A stretch of 64,000 nt of DNA from UBA4582 sp965657335 (GTDB lineage: Bacteria; Pseudomonadota; Gammaproteobacteria; Pseudomonadales; Azotimanducaceae). The stretch lies in contig CBFHOH010000005.1 of NCBI GenBank assembly GCA_965657335.1, forward strand, positions 62,001 through 126,000. The letters run 5' to 3'. The translations under genes were made by a program, and so were the position numbers. The notes under the pieces are model-generated. The model made no database searches. It saw only the letters and a list, made by a program, of their open reading frames with translations, and was not told where the DNA came from. Each line of letters begins with the position of its first letter. Positions within the stretch are counted from its first letter, which is position 1. This document shows positions 42,516-52,065 of the stretch, piece after piece.

Positions 42516-43919
42516 ATGTCTGAATTTGAATATGACCTTTTTGTCATTGGTGTGGGCTCTGGCGGAGTCAGAGCGGCCCGAATGAGCGCTGCTCAGGGCA
42601 AGCGTGTTGCTACCGCCGAGGACCGTTATATGGGTGGGACCTGCGTCAATGTGGGTTGCGTACCAAAGAAACTGCTGGTTTACGCCTCTCACTTCTCTGA
42701 AGACTATGAAAACGCTAAGGGTTTCGGTTGGGATGCAGTCAACCCAGATTTCAACTGGCAAAAGCTACTTGAGAATAAGAATACCGAAATATCAAGGCTG
42801 AATGGAATTTACCGAGGCATGCTTGATGCCACTGGTGTCACTCATTTTGACGGTCGGGCCAGAATCGTTGACGAACATCACGTCTCTATTGGCGATCAGA
42901 CTGTTTCCACGGAAAAGATACTTATCGCAACTGGAGGTTGGCCATATGTACCCGACTTCCCAGGTAATGATCTGGTTATCACATCAAATGAAGCATTCTT
43001 TTTGGATGATTTGCCCAAACGCGTGCTCGTTGTCGGCGGCGGTTATATCGCTGTCGAATTTGCAGGCATTTTCGCCGGCCTTGGCGCTGAGAGCCATTTA
43101 TCGTATCGCGGTCCGCTGTTTCTTAGACACTTTGACGAGGACGTGCGGCATTTAGTGCGAGATGAGCTGATAAAAAAGGATATCAATCTTCATTTTAACT
43201 CTCATATGGAAAAAGTTGAAAAACTGCCAAGCGGCAGGTTAAAGGTGACGTTTCAAACGCCTATTACTCAGGTTGGTGATGGCGAAAGTCATCCTGATAA
43301 TGGCAACACCGAGGAATTTGATCTTGTGCTTTACGCGACAGGGCGAGTGCCAGCGGTTCACGATATTGGTCTTGAAAATGTTGATGTTAAGTGCAAAGAG
43401 AACGGTGCCATTATCGTTGATGACTTTTATCAGACTTCGGTGCCCTCGATATACGCGCTGGGCGACGTCATCGACAAAGTTCAACTCACGCCGGTGGCTA
43501 TTGAGGAGGCAATGACCTTTGTAAAGACCCAGTACATGAATACGCCAACAAAGATGGATTACGAAAATATAGCTACAGCCGTCTTCTGCCAGCCAAACAT
43601 TGGCACTGTGGGATTAACTGAACAAGAGGCTCGTGACAAATACGGCGATGTTGCCGTGTTCCGATCAATCTATCGAGCGATGAAACACACGCTCAGTGGC
43701 AGCGACGAAAAGAACATGATGAAAATCATCGTTGATCGTAGCACTGATGTTGTGGTGGGTGTCCACATGGTTGGCCCGGAAGCGGGAGAAATCATTCAGG
43801 GCATTGCTATTGCGATGAAAGCAGGCGCTACCAAGGCAATCTTCGATGCAACGGTTGGCATTCATCCTACTGCAGCGGAGGAGTTTGTGACCATGCGGGA
43901 AGAGGTCGCTAGCGGATAA
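42516..43919 (+). CDS. gor: Glutathione-disulfide reductase
   Basis: A 467-residue FAD- and NADPH-dependent reductase that keeps glutathione reduced. The dinucleotide motif GVGSGGVRAARMSA opens the protein; the redox pair is Cys43/Cys48 in GGTCVNVGCVPKK. The NAD(P) motif GGGYIAVEFAGIFAGLGAE is followed by SYRG and LRHFD, where arginines can bind the NADPH phosphate. The C-terminal active-site HPTAAEE supplies the histidine-glutamate dyad. The GVGSGG start (rather than GGGSGG) and GCVPKK identify glutathione reductase rather than dihydrolipoamide dehydrogenase. A terminator-like hairpin follows at 43974. Confidence 0.94.
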   Translation: MSEFEYDLFVIGVGSGGVRAARMSAAQGKRVATAEDRYMGGTCVNVGCVPKKLLVYASHFSEDYENAKGFGWDAVNPDFNWQKLLENKNTEISRLNGIYRGMLDATGVTHFDGRARIVDEHHVSIGDQTVSTEKILIATGGWPYVPDFPGNDLVITSNEAFFLDDLPKRVLVVGGGYIAVEFAGIFAGLGAESHLSYRGPLFLRHFDEDVRHLVRDELIKKDINLHFNSHMEKVEKLPSGRLKVTFQTPITQVGDGESHPDNGNTEEFDLVLYATGRVPAVHDIGLENVDVKCKENGAIIVDDFYQTSVPSIYALGDVIDKVQLTPVAIEEAMTFVKTQYMNTPTKMDYENIATAVFCQPNIGTVGLTEQEARDKYGDVAVFRSIYRAMKHTLSGSDEKNMMKIIVDRSTDVVVGVHMVGPEAGEIIQGIAIAMKAGATKAIFDATVGIHPTAAEEFVTMREEVASG

Positions 43920-43973
43920 CAACGCTCCACCGGAGCATTTCTACCCAATATGTTGGTAATTTGATAAGGTCAG

Positions 43974-43998
43974 ACCCGTTCTGCACTGTAGAGCGGGT
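43974..43998 (+). terminator. Terminator-like hairpin after gor
   Basis: ACCCGTTCT and AGAGCGGGT form a nine-base stem (one G-T pair) with a seven-base loop, followed by ATTGGTT. A smaller GCTCC-ACC-GGAGC stem at 43924-43936 lies just after the stop codon. Neither has a clean T tract, so termination is probable but not certain. Confidence 0.45.
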
Positions 43999-44066
43999 AT
44001 TGGTTGGGCGCACGTGGGTTTTTGGTTTTGTCACACGCTTGAACCGACGCTTGTTGAATCAGCGAT

Positions 44067-45776
44067 ATGATAGCCAAAACAATAATAGAAAAAGGGAATT
44101 ACCTTTTGGAAGCACTCACCGGTTTACTTAATTTTTTAGATAGTCTGATGGGCTCAGCCCAATACTTTCCTTTTGTCCTCCTTGGTACGGGTATTTTTTT
44201 CACAATTTACCTGAAATTTCCGCAAATACGTTTTTTCAATCACGCCTGGCGAATTGTTAAGGGGAAATACGACAGGCCTGAAGACGAGGGTGATGCGACG
44301 CATTTCCAAGCGTTAACCACCGCAATCTCGGGAACGGTCGGAACAGGTAACATCGGCGGAGTTGCGCTGGCGATTTATCTCGGTGGCCCGGCTGCTTTAT
44401 TTTGGATGTGGATGACCGCCTTCTTCGGCATGACGACCAAGTTTGTGGAAGTTTCTTTGTCCCATAAATATCGCAGTAAGGACGAAGAAGGACACATTGT
44501 AGGTGGCCCTATGTATGTAATGGAGCGCCGCCTCAATATGAAATGGCTGGCGGTGCTATTTGCATCAGCGGTGGTTATTAGCTCTTTCGGCAGCGGAAGC
44601 ATGCCTCAGAGCAATAACATGGCATCCGGCTTACAGGCAACATTCGGCATTCCAACTTGGGTTTCAGGTCTGGTGCTGGCCGCCGCGCTTGGGTTCGTCA
44701 TCATTGGTGGTGTTAAGAGAATCATCATGGTCGCCGAGCGCATTGTGCCGACCATGGCTGTGCTTTATTTAGTTGGCGCGCTCAGCGTTATCTTCATGAA
44801 TATCGACCAGATAGGCCCATCTTTTATGGCTGTCATCAATGACGCCTTCACCGGATCTGCAGCAACCGGCGGGTTTCTCGGCGCTACTTTTGCCTATGCT
44901 TTCAATCGAGGTGTTAATCGCGGGTTGTTTTCAAATGAAGCGGGTCAAGGTTCTGCACCAATAGCCCACGCCGCGGCAAAGGCACATGAACCAATCTCTG
45001 AAGGAATGGTTTCAATTCTCGAGCCTTTTATTGACACAATTATTATTTGTACTATTACCGGACTCGTGATTCTCAGTTCGGGTGTTTGGACTGAGAAGTT
45101 TGAAACAGATTTTCAGTCGTTTGATATGGAAATCGTTGAGGGTAGTTACTCAGATACAAACGAGAACGATAGAAAAGCTCTGTTTAAACATCTTAATTTC
45201 TCTGAGGAAGATCCGGTTGTGAGCTATAGCGGAACAATCGAAGTGACTGCCGGCGTGCCAGATCTGATGGCGCTCACAGTGATACATAATCGGTCTATCG
45301 CGGAAGATGTGCGCTTCCACATTGACGACGCACCATATTCCGGCACTATCGAAGTAGTTGACGGTAGTGTCAGCACGGATGTCTCAGCCCGGGGTCGGTC
45401 CTTGATCCATTCCGTTGAATTGACAACCGTAGCGTTTACGAGAGGTTATTTCGGTGAGTTTGGGAAATACATCGTGTCTATCGGCTTGCTGTTGTTTGCC
45501 TTTTCAACAGCGGTCGCTTGGTCTTACTATGGTGACCGTGCAACAACTTACCTATTTGGTCTCAAGGCCGTGCTTCCCTACAGAATCGCTTACGTTGTGG
45601 GTTTTTTCATCGCAGCGATAGCAGATACTTCGCTGATTTGGTTACTTTCTGCGGTAACGATTGGCCTCATGACGTTACCAAACTTGTTCGCAATGCTGAT
45701 GTTGCATGGCGAAATGAAAGAAACGATCAAAGAGTACTGGGAAAAGTTTAAGACAGAAAATCCTGACGGCGTATAA
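44067..45776 (+). CDS. AGCS-family Na+:alanine/glycine symporter with inserted soluble domain
   Basis: A 569-residue symporter of the alanine or glycine:cation family, which imports small amino acids with Na+. Family motifs are TTAISGTVGTGNIGGVALA (near residue 84), AGQGSAPIAHAAAKAHEP near 292 and TAVAWSYYGDRATTYLFG near 481. Typical members have about 450 residues. The extra length is a block of about 105 residues at roughly 345-450, placed between SSGVW and the ELTTVAF segment that are adjacent in ordinary family members. The block is acidic and contains YSGTIEV twice (387-393 and 424-430). It is probably a small beta-rich domain on one membrane face. The start has only a weak ribosome site. 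Confidence 0.9.
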   Translation: MIAKTIIEKGNYLLEALTGLLNFLDSLMGSAQYFPFVLLGTGIFFTIYLKFPQIRFFNHAWRIVKGKYDRPEDEGDATHFQALTTAISGTVGTGNIGGVALAIYLGGPAALFWMWMTAFFGMTTKFVEVSLSHKYRSKDEEGHIVGGPMYVMERRLNMKWLAVLFASAVVISSFGSGSMPQSNNMASGLQATFGIPTWVSGLVLAAALGFVIIGGVKRIIMVAERIVPTMAVLYLVGALSVIFMNIDQIGPSFMAVINDAFTGSAATGGFLGATFAYAFNRGVNRGLFSNEAGQGSAPIAHAAAKAHEPISEGMVSILEPFIDTIIICTITGLVILSSGVWTEKFETDFQSFDMEIVEGSYSDTNENDRKALFKHLNFSEEDPVVSYSGTIEVTAGVPDLMALTVIHNRSIAEDVRFHIDDAPYSGTIEVVDGSVSTDVSARGRSLIHSVELTTVAFTRGYFGEFGKYIVSIGLLLFAFSTAVAWSYYGDRATTYLFGLKAVLPYRIAYVVGFFIAAIADTSLIWLLSAVTIGLMTLPNLFAMLMLHGEMKETIKEYWEKFKTENPDGV

Positions 45777-45812
45777 CAATCGGTAGCACTGAGGTGTTGG
45801 AGTGAAAAGTTT

Positions 45813-46577
45813 ATGAATTTGAAAGATGCAGTTGCAATTGTGACAGGATCGTCCTCCGGTGTAGGCGCGGCGACGGCGAAGTTATTAGCAGAGAAAGGCG
45901 CCCACGTTGTCATCAACTATGCCTCGAACCATGAAGGCGCAAAGCATGTGGCTGACGCTTGTCAGGCTTTGGGCGTTGAGGCATTAATTTGTCAAGGCGA
46001 CGTCGCTGACGATAACGCCTGCAAAAATATCGTTGAGCAGGCGATGGATAAATTTGGCCGGATTGACGTGCTGATTAATAACGCCGGCACCACCAAATTT
46101 AATGCACACGGCAACCTTTCAGGTCTAGACAAGAACGACTTTTTTGATATCTATGGTGTCAATGTGGTGGGCCCTTACCAAATGGTTAGAGCGGCAGAAA
46201 ATGCGATGCGTGCTAGCACGGACGCCGCGGTCGTGAACGTCGCCTCAATCGCTGGTGTCCAAGGAATCGGTAGTTCAGTCGCCTATGCCGCAAGTAAAGG
46301 GGCACTGTTAACGATGACAAAGTCCCTCGCCAGAGTCATGGGACCGGAGATTCGCGTCAATGCAGTCTGCCCTGGCTTCATTCAGGGCGAATGGCTAGAG
46401 CAGGGCTTGGGTGCAGAAGCGTACCAAAAAACGCTACAGGTATTGGAAGCAAAAGCACCATTGGGTAGAACATGCACAGCAGAATCCGTTGCTGAGTCGA
46501 TTCTGAATTTTGTTGAAGGTCACAGCATTATTACCGGCGAACATGTAATCCTAGACGGGGGTGCTCATCTTACATGA
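45813..46577 (+). CDS. SDR-family oxidoreductase (3-oxoacyl reductase-like)
   Basis: A 254-residue classical short-chain dehydrogenase. The cofactor motif is GSSSGVGAA (TGxxxGxG-type, residue about 12). Further landmarks are NNAGTT (residue about 90), the catalytic Ser in NVASIAGVQG and YxxxK in YAASKGA near 157, and a PGFIQGEW loop after the active site. It resembles FabG or glucose-type dehydrogenases; substrate is not defined. The last codons overlap the start of the M16 protease gene (ATGA), so both should be translated together. GGAG-type sequence (GTTGGAG) lies before the start. Confidence 0.9.
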   Translation: MNLKDAVAIVTGSSSGVGAATAKLLAEKGAHVVINYASNHEGAKHVADACQALGVEALICQGDVADDNACKNIVEQAMDKFGRIDVLINNAGTTKFNAHGNLSGLDKNDFFDIYGVNVVGPYQMVRAAENAMRASTDAAVVNVASIAGVQGIGSSVAYAASKGALLTMTKSLARVMGPEIRVNAVCPGFIQGEWLEQGLGAEAYQKTLQVLEAKAPLGRTCTAESVAESILNFVEGHSIITGEHVILDGGAHLT

Positions 46578-49540
46578 GCATCGCTGATCAACTGCCTCAA
46601 ACAAAAACACATCCAGCATTTGAACTGCTTCGACGTCAGCGTCTCGAAACACTCAACCTGACGGTCAACGAATACGAGCACCGAGTGACAGGGGCGAAGC
46701 ACTATCACCTCGACGCACCCAATCAAGAAAATGTTTTTATGGTTGCGTTCAGAACGGTGCCGATGAACTCGACCGGCGTTGCACATATGCTTGAGCATAC
46801 GGTGCTTTGTGGGAGCGAAAGGTTCCCTGTTCGCGACCCTTTCTTTCTGATGATACGTCGTTCGCTCAATACCTTTATGAACGCGTTTACCTCAAGCGAT
46901 TACACGGCGTACCCCTTTGCTACACAAAATGCCCAAGATTTTGACAATCTGCTCGATATCTACCTCGACGCAGCATTTTTTTCCAGATTAGACCCGCTTG
47001 ATTTTGCACAGGAAGGTCACAGACTTGAATTTGAAGAAGCCGACAACACAGAATCACCACTCACCTATAAAGGTATTGTCTACAATGAAATGAAGGGTGA
47101 CGTGAGTTCACCGGTTTCAGTTTTGTATGACACGCTCAAAAAGCACCTGTTTCCAACAACAACCTACCACTTCAACAGTGGGGGCGACCCGAAGTTTATC
47201 CCTGATCTATCTTATCAGGGGCTCATGGATTTTTATCGCTCTCATTATCATCCCTCCAATGCGATGTTCATGACTTTCGGCGATAGGTCAGCTTTCGAGC
47301 TCCAGCAGGCCCTAGAAGACAAAGCACTGGCTAGGTTCGAAGCGAGTCATTTGAAAATCGAGGCTGGCCTAGAAGAAAGGTTTAAGCAACCTCGACGTGT
47401 GTTGGAGTATTATGCGGTAGAGGATGATGCAGACGATAAATCCGTGAACCCAGGGGACAGAGACGAGCGGAGCCACTTTGTCATGGCTTGGCTTCTCGGT
47501 CCGAGTATCGAACTGGACTTACTATTAAAATGCCACCTGTTGTCTGATGTGTTGCTGGACACAAGTGCCTCGCCTCTCAGGAAAGCACTCGAAACGACAG
47601 ACCTCGCATCTGCAGCTTCACCGCTCTGTGGACTTGAAGAATCGAATCGTGAAATGAGTTTCATGTGTGGCCTTGAAGGCTGCACCGCTGAAAACGCCGA
47701 TGAAATAGAAACAATGATTCTTTCGTCGCTCGAAGATGTTGCCCGCGACGGTGTGCCGCTTGAAAAGCTGGAAGCGTGCCTGCACCAACTAGAGCTAAGT
47801 CAGAGGGAAATTGGCGGTGATGGTTACCCGTTTGGGCTGCAGATCATATTTTCCTGTTTATCAGCGGTGGTTCATCGCGGAGACCCAATTGCCTTGCTAG
47901 ATCTTGAGCCCGTGCTGCACCAGCTCAGGCAAGAGGTACAGGACCCAGAGTTTATAAAAACGCTGGTACGGGAGCTTTTGCTGGATAACCCGCACCGGGT
48001 GAGGTTGGTGCTTGCGCCGGATCCTGATCTCAACGAGCGAGTGAAGTCGGAGGAGGCTGCGCGGCTGGCGACAATAAAGTCAACGCTGACGGCAACAGAA
48101 AAACACAACATCGTTAAATTATCGAGTGAGCTGAAACATCGTCAGGAGCAACCAGACGACGTTGAGCTTTTGCCGCGGGTCGGTATAGAGGATATTCCTC
48201 GGATCGTTACGCTGCCGGAGGGGCAGTCAAGCAAACTGAGGAATGGCATCAAATTGGACCGATACGATGTTGGCTCAAACGGATTGACCTATTACCAAAT
48301 TATATCGCCACTGCCAGCGCTGAGCAGAGATTTGTTATCGTGTCTGCCACTATATACACAGACAGTGACAGAAATAGGCTCGGCAGGGCGAGATTACCTT
48401 GAGACTCAACACCTTCAGCATAGCCAAACCGGCGGTATTGGCGCCTATACCTCGGTGCGTGGCGCTATCGGTAATCCTGATGTTGTAGAAGGGCATCTGA
48501 CCATGTCGAGTAAAACCCTCAACCCGCAGCGGCTTGAAATGATGAAGTTGCTGCAGGACACCTGGTCAAAACCAAATTTCGATGAGCCAGAGCGTATCAG
48601 GGATTTAATCAAACATTCGCGCGTGCGTATGGAATCCAGTGTGATTAACAATGCGCATGGTCTTGCCATGAGTGCAGCTTCCAGCGTGTTTCGGCCCGTG
48701 AGTCGCCTCAATTTCCACTTAACGGGGCTTGATGGCCTACAAGCGCTCAAGCGTCTGGATGATGCCATTGAAGATAAGGCTGAATTATCGAGGTTTATCG
48801 ATCGACTCCGGGAACTGAATCAGTTGATCACGGCAGTAAAGCCGAGATTGTTGTTGGTGGGTGAGCATGATCAGTTTGCTGAATCAGAAGCTATATTAGC
48901 CCAATTGTGGGAATCACCGGAATTACAACAAGATGATTCGCAACCGGTTTCAATTCCGTTTAAAGCCCCAGCGTTTCAACAATGCTGGACGACAGCGACA
49001 CAGGTAAATTTTTGTGCTTCGGTATTTCCTGCTGTGCCTGAAAATCACACCGATGCGGCTGCGCTGTCGGTGCTGGCGGGCGTGTTAAGCAATGGATACT
49101 TGCACAAGGCTATCAGAGAGCAGGGCGGAGCATACGGCGGCGGTGCAGGATATGATGCTGCTAACGGCATTTTTAGATTCTACTCCTACCGTGATCCAAA
49201 TTTGCGCAAGACATTTGAGGCATTCGATGGGGCCATAGATTGGGTCCAGAGTACAGCCTTGAAGTTTGATCCTCTAGAGGAGGCAATACTCGGGTTGGTC
49301 AGCAGTATGGATGCACCGGGCTCTCCTGCCGGTGATGCTCGTAAAGCGTTTCATAACCAATTACTTGGTCGTGGCCCCAATGCCCACAAAGAAAAGCGCG
49401 AACGTATTCTTGCTGTCACCGTTGAGGACGTGAAACGCGTTGCAGCAAAGTACCTAAACGGCCCAAATGCGAGCGCCGTTGTTTGTAGCGAAAATGTAAG
49501 CCGCGACCTTGATGACCGTTACGTCGTTAAGGCGATATAG
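46574..49540 (+). CDS. M16C metallopeptidase, PreP-like (presequence protease/pitrilysin family)
   Basis: A 988-residue inverzincin protease with two homologous halves. The zinc motif HxxEH is His71-Met-Leu-Glu74-His75 in AHMLEHTVLCGSERF, and the distal glutamate region is YNEMKGDVSSP near residue 169. The linker and C-terminal half, with GGAYGGGAGYD near 856, complete the clamshell. Length agrees with the M16C group (PreP, CymI, falcilysin), which degrades peptides up to about 65 residues. No signal peptide is visible. The start overlaps the SDR stop as ATGA. The partnership with an SDR has no obvious metabolic reason. Confidence 0.92.
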   Translation: MSIADQLPQTKTHPAFELLRRQRLETLNLTVNEYEHRVTGAKHYHLDAPNQENVFMVAFRTVPMNSTGVAHMLEHTVLCGSERFPVRDPFFLMIRRSLNTFMNAFTSSDYTAYPFATQNAQDFDNLLDIYLDAAFFSRLDPLDFAQEGHRLEFEEADNTESPLTYKGIVYNEMKGDVSSPVSVLYDTLKKHLFPTTTYHFNSGGDPKFIPDLSYQGLMDFYRSHYHPSNAMFMTFGDRSAFELQQALEDKALARFEASHLKIEAGLEERFKQPRRVLEYYAVEDDADDKSVNPGDRDERSHFVMAWLLGPSIELDLLLKCHLLSDVLLDTSASPLRKALETTDLASAASPLCGLEESNREMSFMCGLEGCTAENADEIETMILSSLEDVARDGVPLEKLEACLHQLELSQREIGGDGYPFGLQIIFSCLSAVVHRGDPIALLDLEPVLHQLRQEVQDPEFIKTLVRELLLDNPHRVRLVLAPDPDLNERVKSEEAARLATIKSTLTATEKHNIVKLSSELKHRQEQPDDVELLPRVGIEDIPRIVTLPEGQSSKLRNGIKLDRYDVGSNGLTYYQIISPLPALSRDLLSCLPLYTQTVTEIGSAGRDYLETQHLQHSQTGGIGAYTSVRGAIGNPDVVEGHLTMSSKTLNPQRLEMMKLLQDTWSKPNFDEPERIRDLIKHSRVRMESSVINNAHGLAMSAASSVFRPVSRLNFHLTGLDGLQALKRLDDAIEDKAELSRFIDRLRELNQLITAVKPRLLLVGEHDQFAESEAILAQLWESPELQQDDSQPVSIPFKAPAFQQCWTTATQVNFCASVFPAVPENHTDAAALSVLAGVLSNGYLHKAIREQGGAYGGGAGYDAANGIFRFYSYRDPNLRKTFEAFDGAIDWVQSTALKFDPLEEAILGLVSSMDAPGSPAGDARKAFHNQLLGRGPNAHKEKRERILAVTVEDVKRVAAKYLNGPNASAVVCSENVSRDLDDRYVVKAI

Positions 49541-49915
49541 TGGCTCCAAAGCAAGATCCATCGCGCTTTTATTTTCGGCGCTTTTATCATTGTTTTGCTG
49601 TAAATACGGTAAATTTTTGACTGTCTTGACCCTATTTGGTGGTTGCGTCGTTATCATAAATAACGCGAGTTTTTTGTTTGTTTGGAGTGTTGACAAGCGA
49701 GAATATCCCTTAAAAGAAACAGAAATTGAAAAAGGGTACGAAATCATCTTTAGGAATCTGGCAAATTGACCGCGATCGGGTTGACAAACCAGCGGGGCTT
49801 CTACATCCTGTGGCCGTTGATAGTTCGCACACGAAGTCAACGGACATCTCAGCGACTGAGCACCGTGGACTATTAAAAAAATTATAAAGAGCAACAATTC
49901 CTAGTAGGTATCAGC
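49541..49915. other. Spacer upstream of the TonB2/Ttp operon
   Basis: No credible gene is seen in this 375-base region. It has a direct repeat GCGCTTTTAT at 49563-49572 and 49578-49587, and an inverted repeat CGTTAT/ATAACG at 49649-49665. TTGACA hexamers occur at 49690-49695 and 49781-49786 but without a good -10 at standard spacing. The operon promoter probably lies here; a Fur box was looked for and not found. Confidence 0.35.
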
Positions 49916-50692
49916 ATGAAACAGCATCAGATGAGACGGGGAGTTTTGGCAATTGCCTTAGGACTTCTGTCTATCATTTCAACGAGCGTAGTATCTGCCC
50001 AATCCCTTGATGAAGTTCTTGGGGTTCGAGCGAACACAACGCAAGACGGACGTAAATCTCAAGTAAAAATTGACGAGCTGACAGACCAGACAAGAGACCT
50101 TTTGTCTCAGTTCAAGCAAGTCATGAAAGTTGTTGATGGTTTGAAGGTTTATAACCAGCAGCAGGAAAGACTAATCAGAAATCAAGAGTCCGAGATGGCC
50201 GAGCTTAATGCTTCCATCGACAACGTGACGGTGATTGAAAGGCAGATTGGTCCGTTGATTGAAAGAATGATCGACAATCTCGACAAGTTTGTAAGCCTCG
50301 ATATCCCGTTTTTGCTGAAAGAGCGCCAGGATCGAATCGCATTCCTCAAGGAAACACTTGACCGATCAGATGTTACGGTTTCTGAAAAGTTCAGTCAGGT
50401 ATTGCAAGCTTACCAGGTCGAAAATTCATATGGCTCAACCATCGAAGCCTACACTGACGTCATCCAGCTTGAAGGAAAGGACAGGCAGGTTGACCTGCTG
50501 AAGTGGGGACGAGTATCACTTGTATTTCAGACGCCGGATGCAGCCACAACGGGCGTATGGGACAACGACACAAGAGAATGGGTTATCGTTGGCGACGAAT
50601 TCCGATCCGGGGTACGAGACGGCATTAGAATCGCTCGTAAAACCCAGACGGCAGGTCTGGTTCAACTACCTGTTGCGGCACCGGGAGAATAA
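49916..50692 (+). CDS. DUF3450 periplasmic coiled-coil protein of the TonB2/Ttp operon
   Basis: A 258-residue exported protein with a signal peptide ending at VVSAQS. Residues about 40-120 are strongly helical and coiled-coil-like (IDELTDQTRDLLSQFKQVMK), then EIERQIGPLIERMIDNLDKFVSLDIPFL-type sequence (seen as LIERMIDNLDKFVSLDIPF) and a C-terminal part with AATTGVWDNDTREWV. This is the DUF3450 family, always the first gene of operons that encode the TtpC-type TonB system. It probably contacts the periplasmic domain of the MotA/TolQ/ExbB protein encoded two bases downstream. Confidence 0.88.
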   Translation: MKQHQMRRGVLAIALGLLSIISTSVVSAQSLDEVLGVRANTTQDGRKSQVKIDELTDQTRDLLSQFKQVMKVVDGLKVYNQQQERLIRNQESEMAELNASIDNVTVIERQIGPLIERMIDNLDKFVSLDIPFLLKERQDRIAFLKETLDRSDVTVSEKFSQVLQAYQVENSYGSTIEAYTDVIQLEGKDRQVDLLKWGRVSLVFQTPDAATTGVWDNDTREWVIVGDEFRSGVRDGIRIARKTQTAGLVQLPVAAPGE

Positions 50693-50694
50693 CA

Positions 50695-52062
50695 ATGAAA
50701 AATATCTTTACAGTAATCGTATCTCTCGGGCTAGCGTTCAGCATCAATGTACAAGCTGCGGACGATATTCCAGCTAAATCACTCGCAGAGCTATTGCAAC
50801 TTGTGCGTGATGGAAAAGTTGTTAACAAGCAAATTAACGAGAAGCGTGAGAGCGACTTTGTTGCGGACAAAACATCGCAGCAGAAAGCATTGAACAACGC
50901 TAAGGCCGAGCAACGTCGCGAAGAAGCGAGAAGCGAGCGTCTTGAAACAACCTTTGAAAACAACGAACAGCGCCTAGCGAGCTTGCAAGAAGTGCTTGCG
51001 AAGCGTCTGGGTTCCTTGCGTGAATTGTTTGGTGTTCTCCAGCAGGTCAGTGGAGATACCCGTGGCGTACTGGAAGGCTCATTGGTGAGTGCTGAGTATC
51101 CGGGCCGTGGCGAATGGCTTGGTGAGTTTGCTGCCTCTATGGGCAGGAGCTCAAAGCTGGCGAGCATCGAAGAAATTGAGCGATTGTGGTTCGAACTTCA
51201 GCGCGAAATGACTGAATCAGCCAAAGTCACTAAATTCACCACAAAAATCAATAAAGTTGATGGTGAGGTGATAGAAGCCGAAGTGATTCGAATCGGTAAC
51301 TACAACCTGATCAGTAATGGTGAGTATGTTACTTACGATATTGCCAATCAGATTGTAAAAGAACTGCCAAGGCAACCTGCCGGACGCTACGTCGATTCTG
51401 CAACTGCTTTGACAAATGCAACCTCTGGATTCACATCCTTTGGCCTTGACCCCACACGCGGTCAGCTACTCGCACTTCAGATTCAGGTACCTACACTTGA
51501 AGAGCGCATTCAGCAAGGGCAGGAAACGGGTTACACGATTATCGCACTCGGTATCGTGGCACTGTTATTGTCACTTGAGCGGTTTATCACTTTGACGTTG
51601 GTCGGCGGAAAAGTTAAGCGTCAGATTAAAGCTGATACTGCGGATCCCAAGAATCCTCTGGGTCGGGTACTGCAGACCTACTATGATAATAAAGATGTAG
51701 ATTCTGAAACGCTGATGCTGAAAATTGACGAGGCTATTCTAAAAGAACAGCCAGCAATTAATGCTCGTATTTCGTTCATCAAAATTATCTCTATGGTGGC
51801 CCCATTGCTCGGTCTGCTTGGTACGGTAATTGGTATGATTTTGACGTTCCAGGCAATTACGTTGTTTGGTACAGGTGATCCTAAGACCATGGCGGGCGGT
51901 ATTTCGTCAGCGTTAATGACAACTGTTCTCGGTCTGTGCGTCGCTATTCCGACAGTACTGCTGCACTCAATTGTGTCTACCAGAGCTAATGGAATCATGC
52001 ATATCTTGAACGAACAAAGTGCCGGATTGATCGCTGAGCACGCAGAAAAAGCAGGTAGCTAA
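50695..52062 (+). CDS. Long MotA/TolQ/ExbB proton channel family protein (TtpC-type)
   Basis: A 455-residue ExbB-family protein. After a signal peptide (SLGLAFSINVQAADD) comes a large periplasmic, coiled-coil-rich domain of about 260 residues (for example KALNNAKAEQRREEARSERL near 57). Then a transmembrane segment (TIIALGIVALLLSLERFITL) and the conserved channel core follow, with IKIISMVAPLLGLLGTVIGMI and LMTTVLGLCVAIPTVLLHSI. TtpC proteins in Vibrio TonB2 systems have this layout and are needed to transmit energy to TonB2. It works with the short ExbB four bases downstream. Confidence 0.9.
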   Translation: MKNIFTVIVSLGLAFSINVQAADDIPAKSLAELLQLVRDGKVVNKQINEKRESDFVADKTSQQKALNNAKAEQRREEARSERLETTFENNEQRLASLQEVLAKRLGSLRELFGVLQQVSGDTRGVLEGSLVSAEYPGRGEWLGEFAASMGRSSKLASIEEIERLWFELQREMTESAKVTKFTTKINKVDGEVIEAEVIRIGNYNLISNGEYVTYDIANQIVKELPRQPAGRYVDSATALTNATSGFTSFGLDPTRGQLLALQIQVPTLEERIQQGQETGYTIIALGIVALLLSLERFITLTLVGGKVKRQIKADTADPKNPLGRVLQTYYDNKDVDSETLMLKIDEAILKEQPAINARISFIKIISMVAPLLGLLGTVIGMILTFQAITLFGTGDPKTMAGGISSALMTTVLGLCVAIPTVLLHSIVSTRANGIMHILNEQSAGLIAEHAEKAGS

Positions 52063-52065
52063 ACT

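Noticed and set aside
43924..43936. GCTCC-ACC-GGAGC stem as terminator of gor
   Set aside because: Stem of five and no T tract; the hairpin at 43974 is the better candidate.
43920..44066. Glycine riboswitch before the AGCS symporter
   Set aside because: The spacer is too short and lacks the conserved paired glycine aptamer cores; only a simple hairpin is present.
49509..49769. 86-residue plus-strand open frame after the M16 protease
   Set aside because: It starts inside the protease gene in another frame, has no ribosome site, and its sequence shows no protein family. Probably chance.
49454..49897. 147-residue minus-strand open frame opposite the protease end
   Set aside because: Overlaps the conserved protease C-terminus on the other strand and has no family-like motifs.
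49541..49915. Fur box before the TonB2/Ttp operon
   Set aside because: No 19-base GATAATGATAATCATTATC-like site was found by eye; the CGTTAT/ATAACG repeat does not match.
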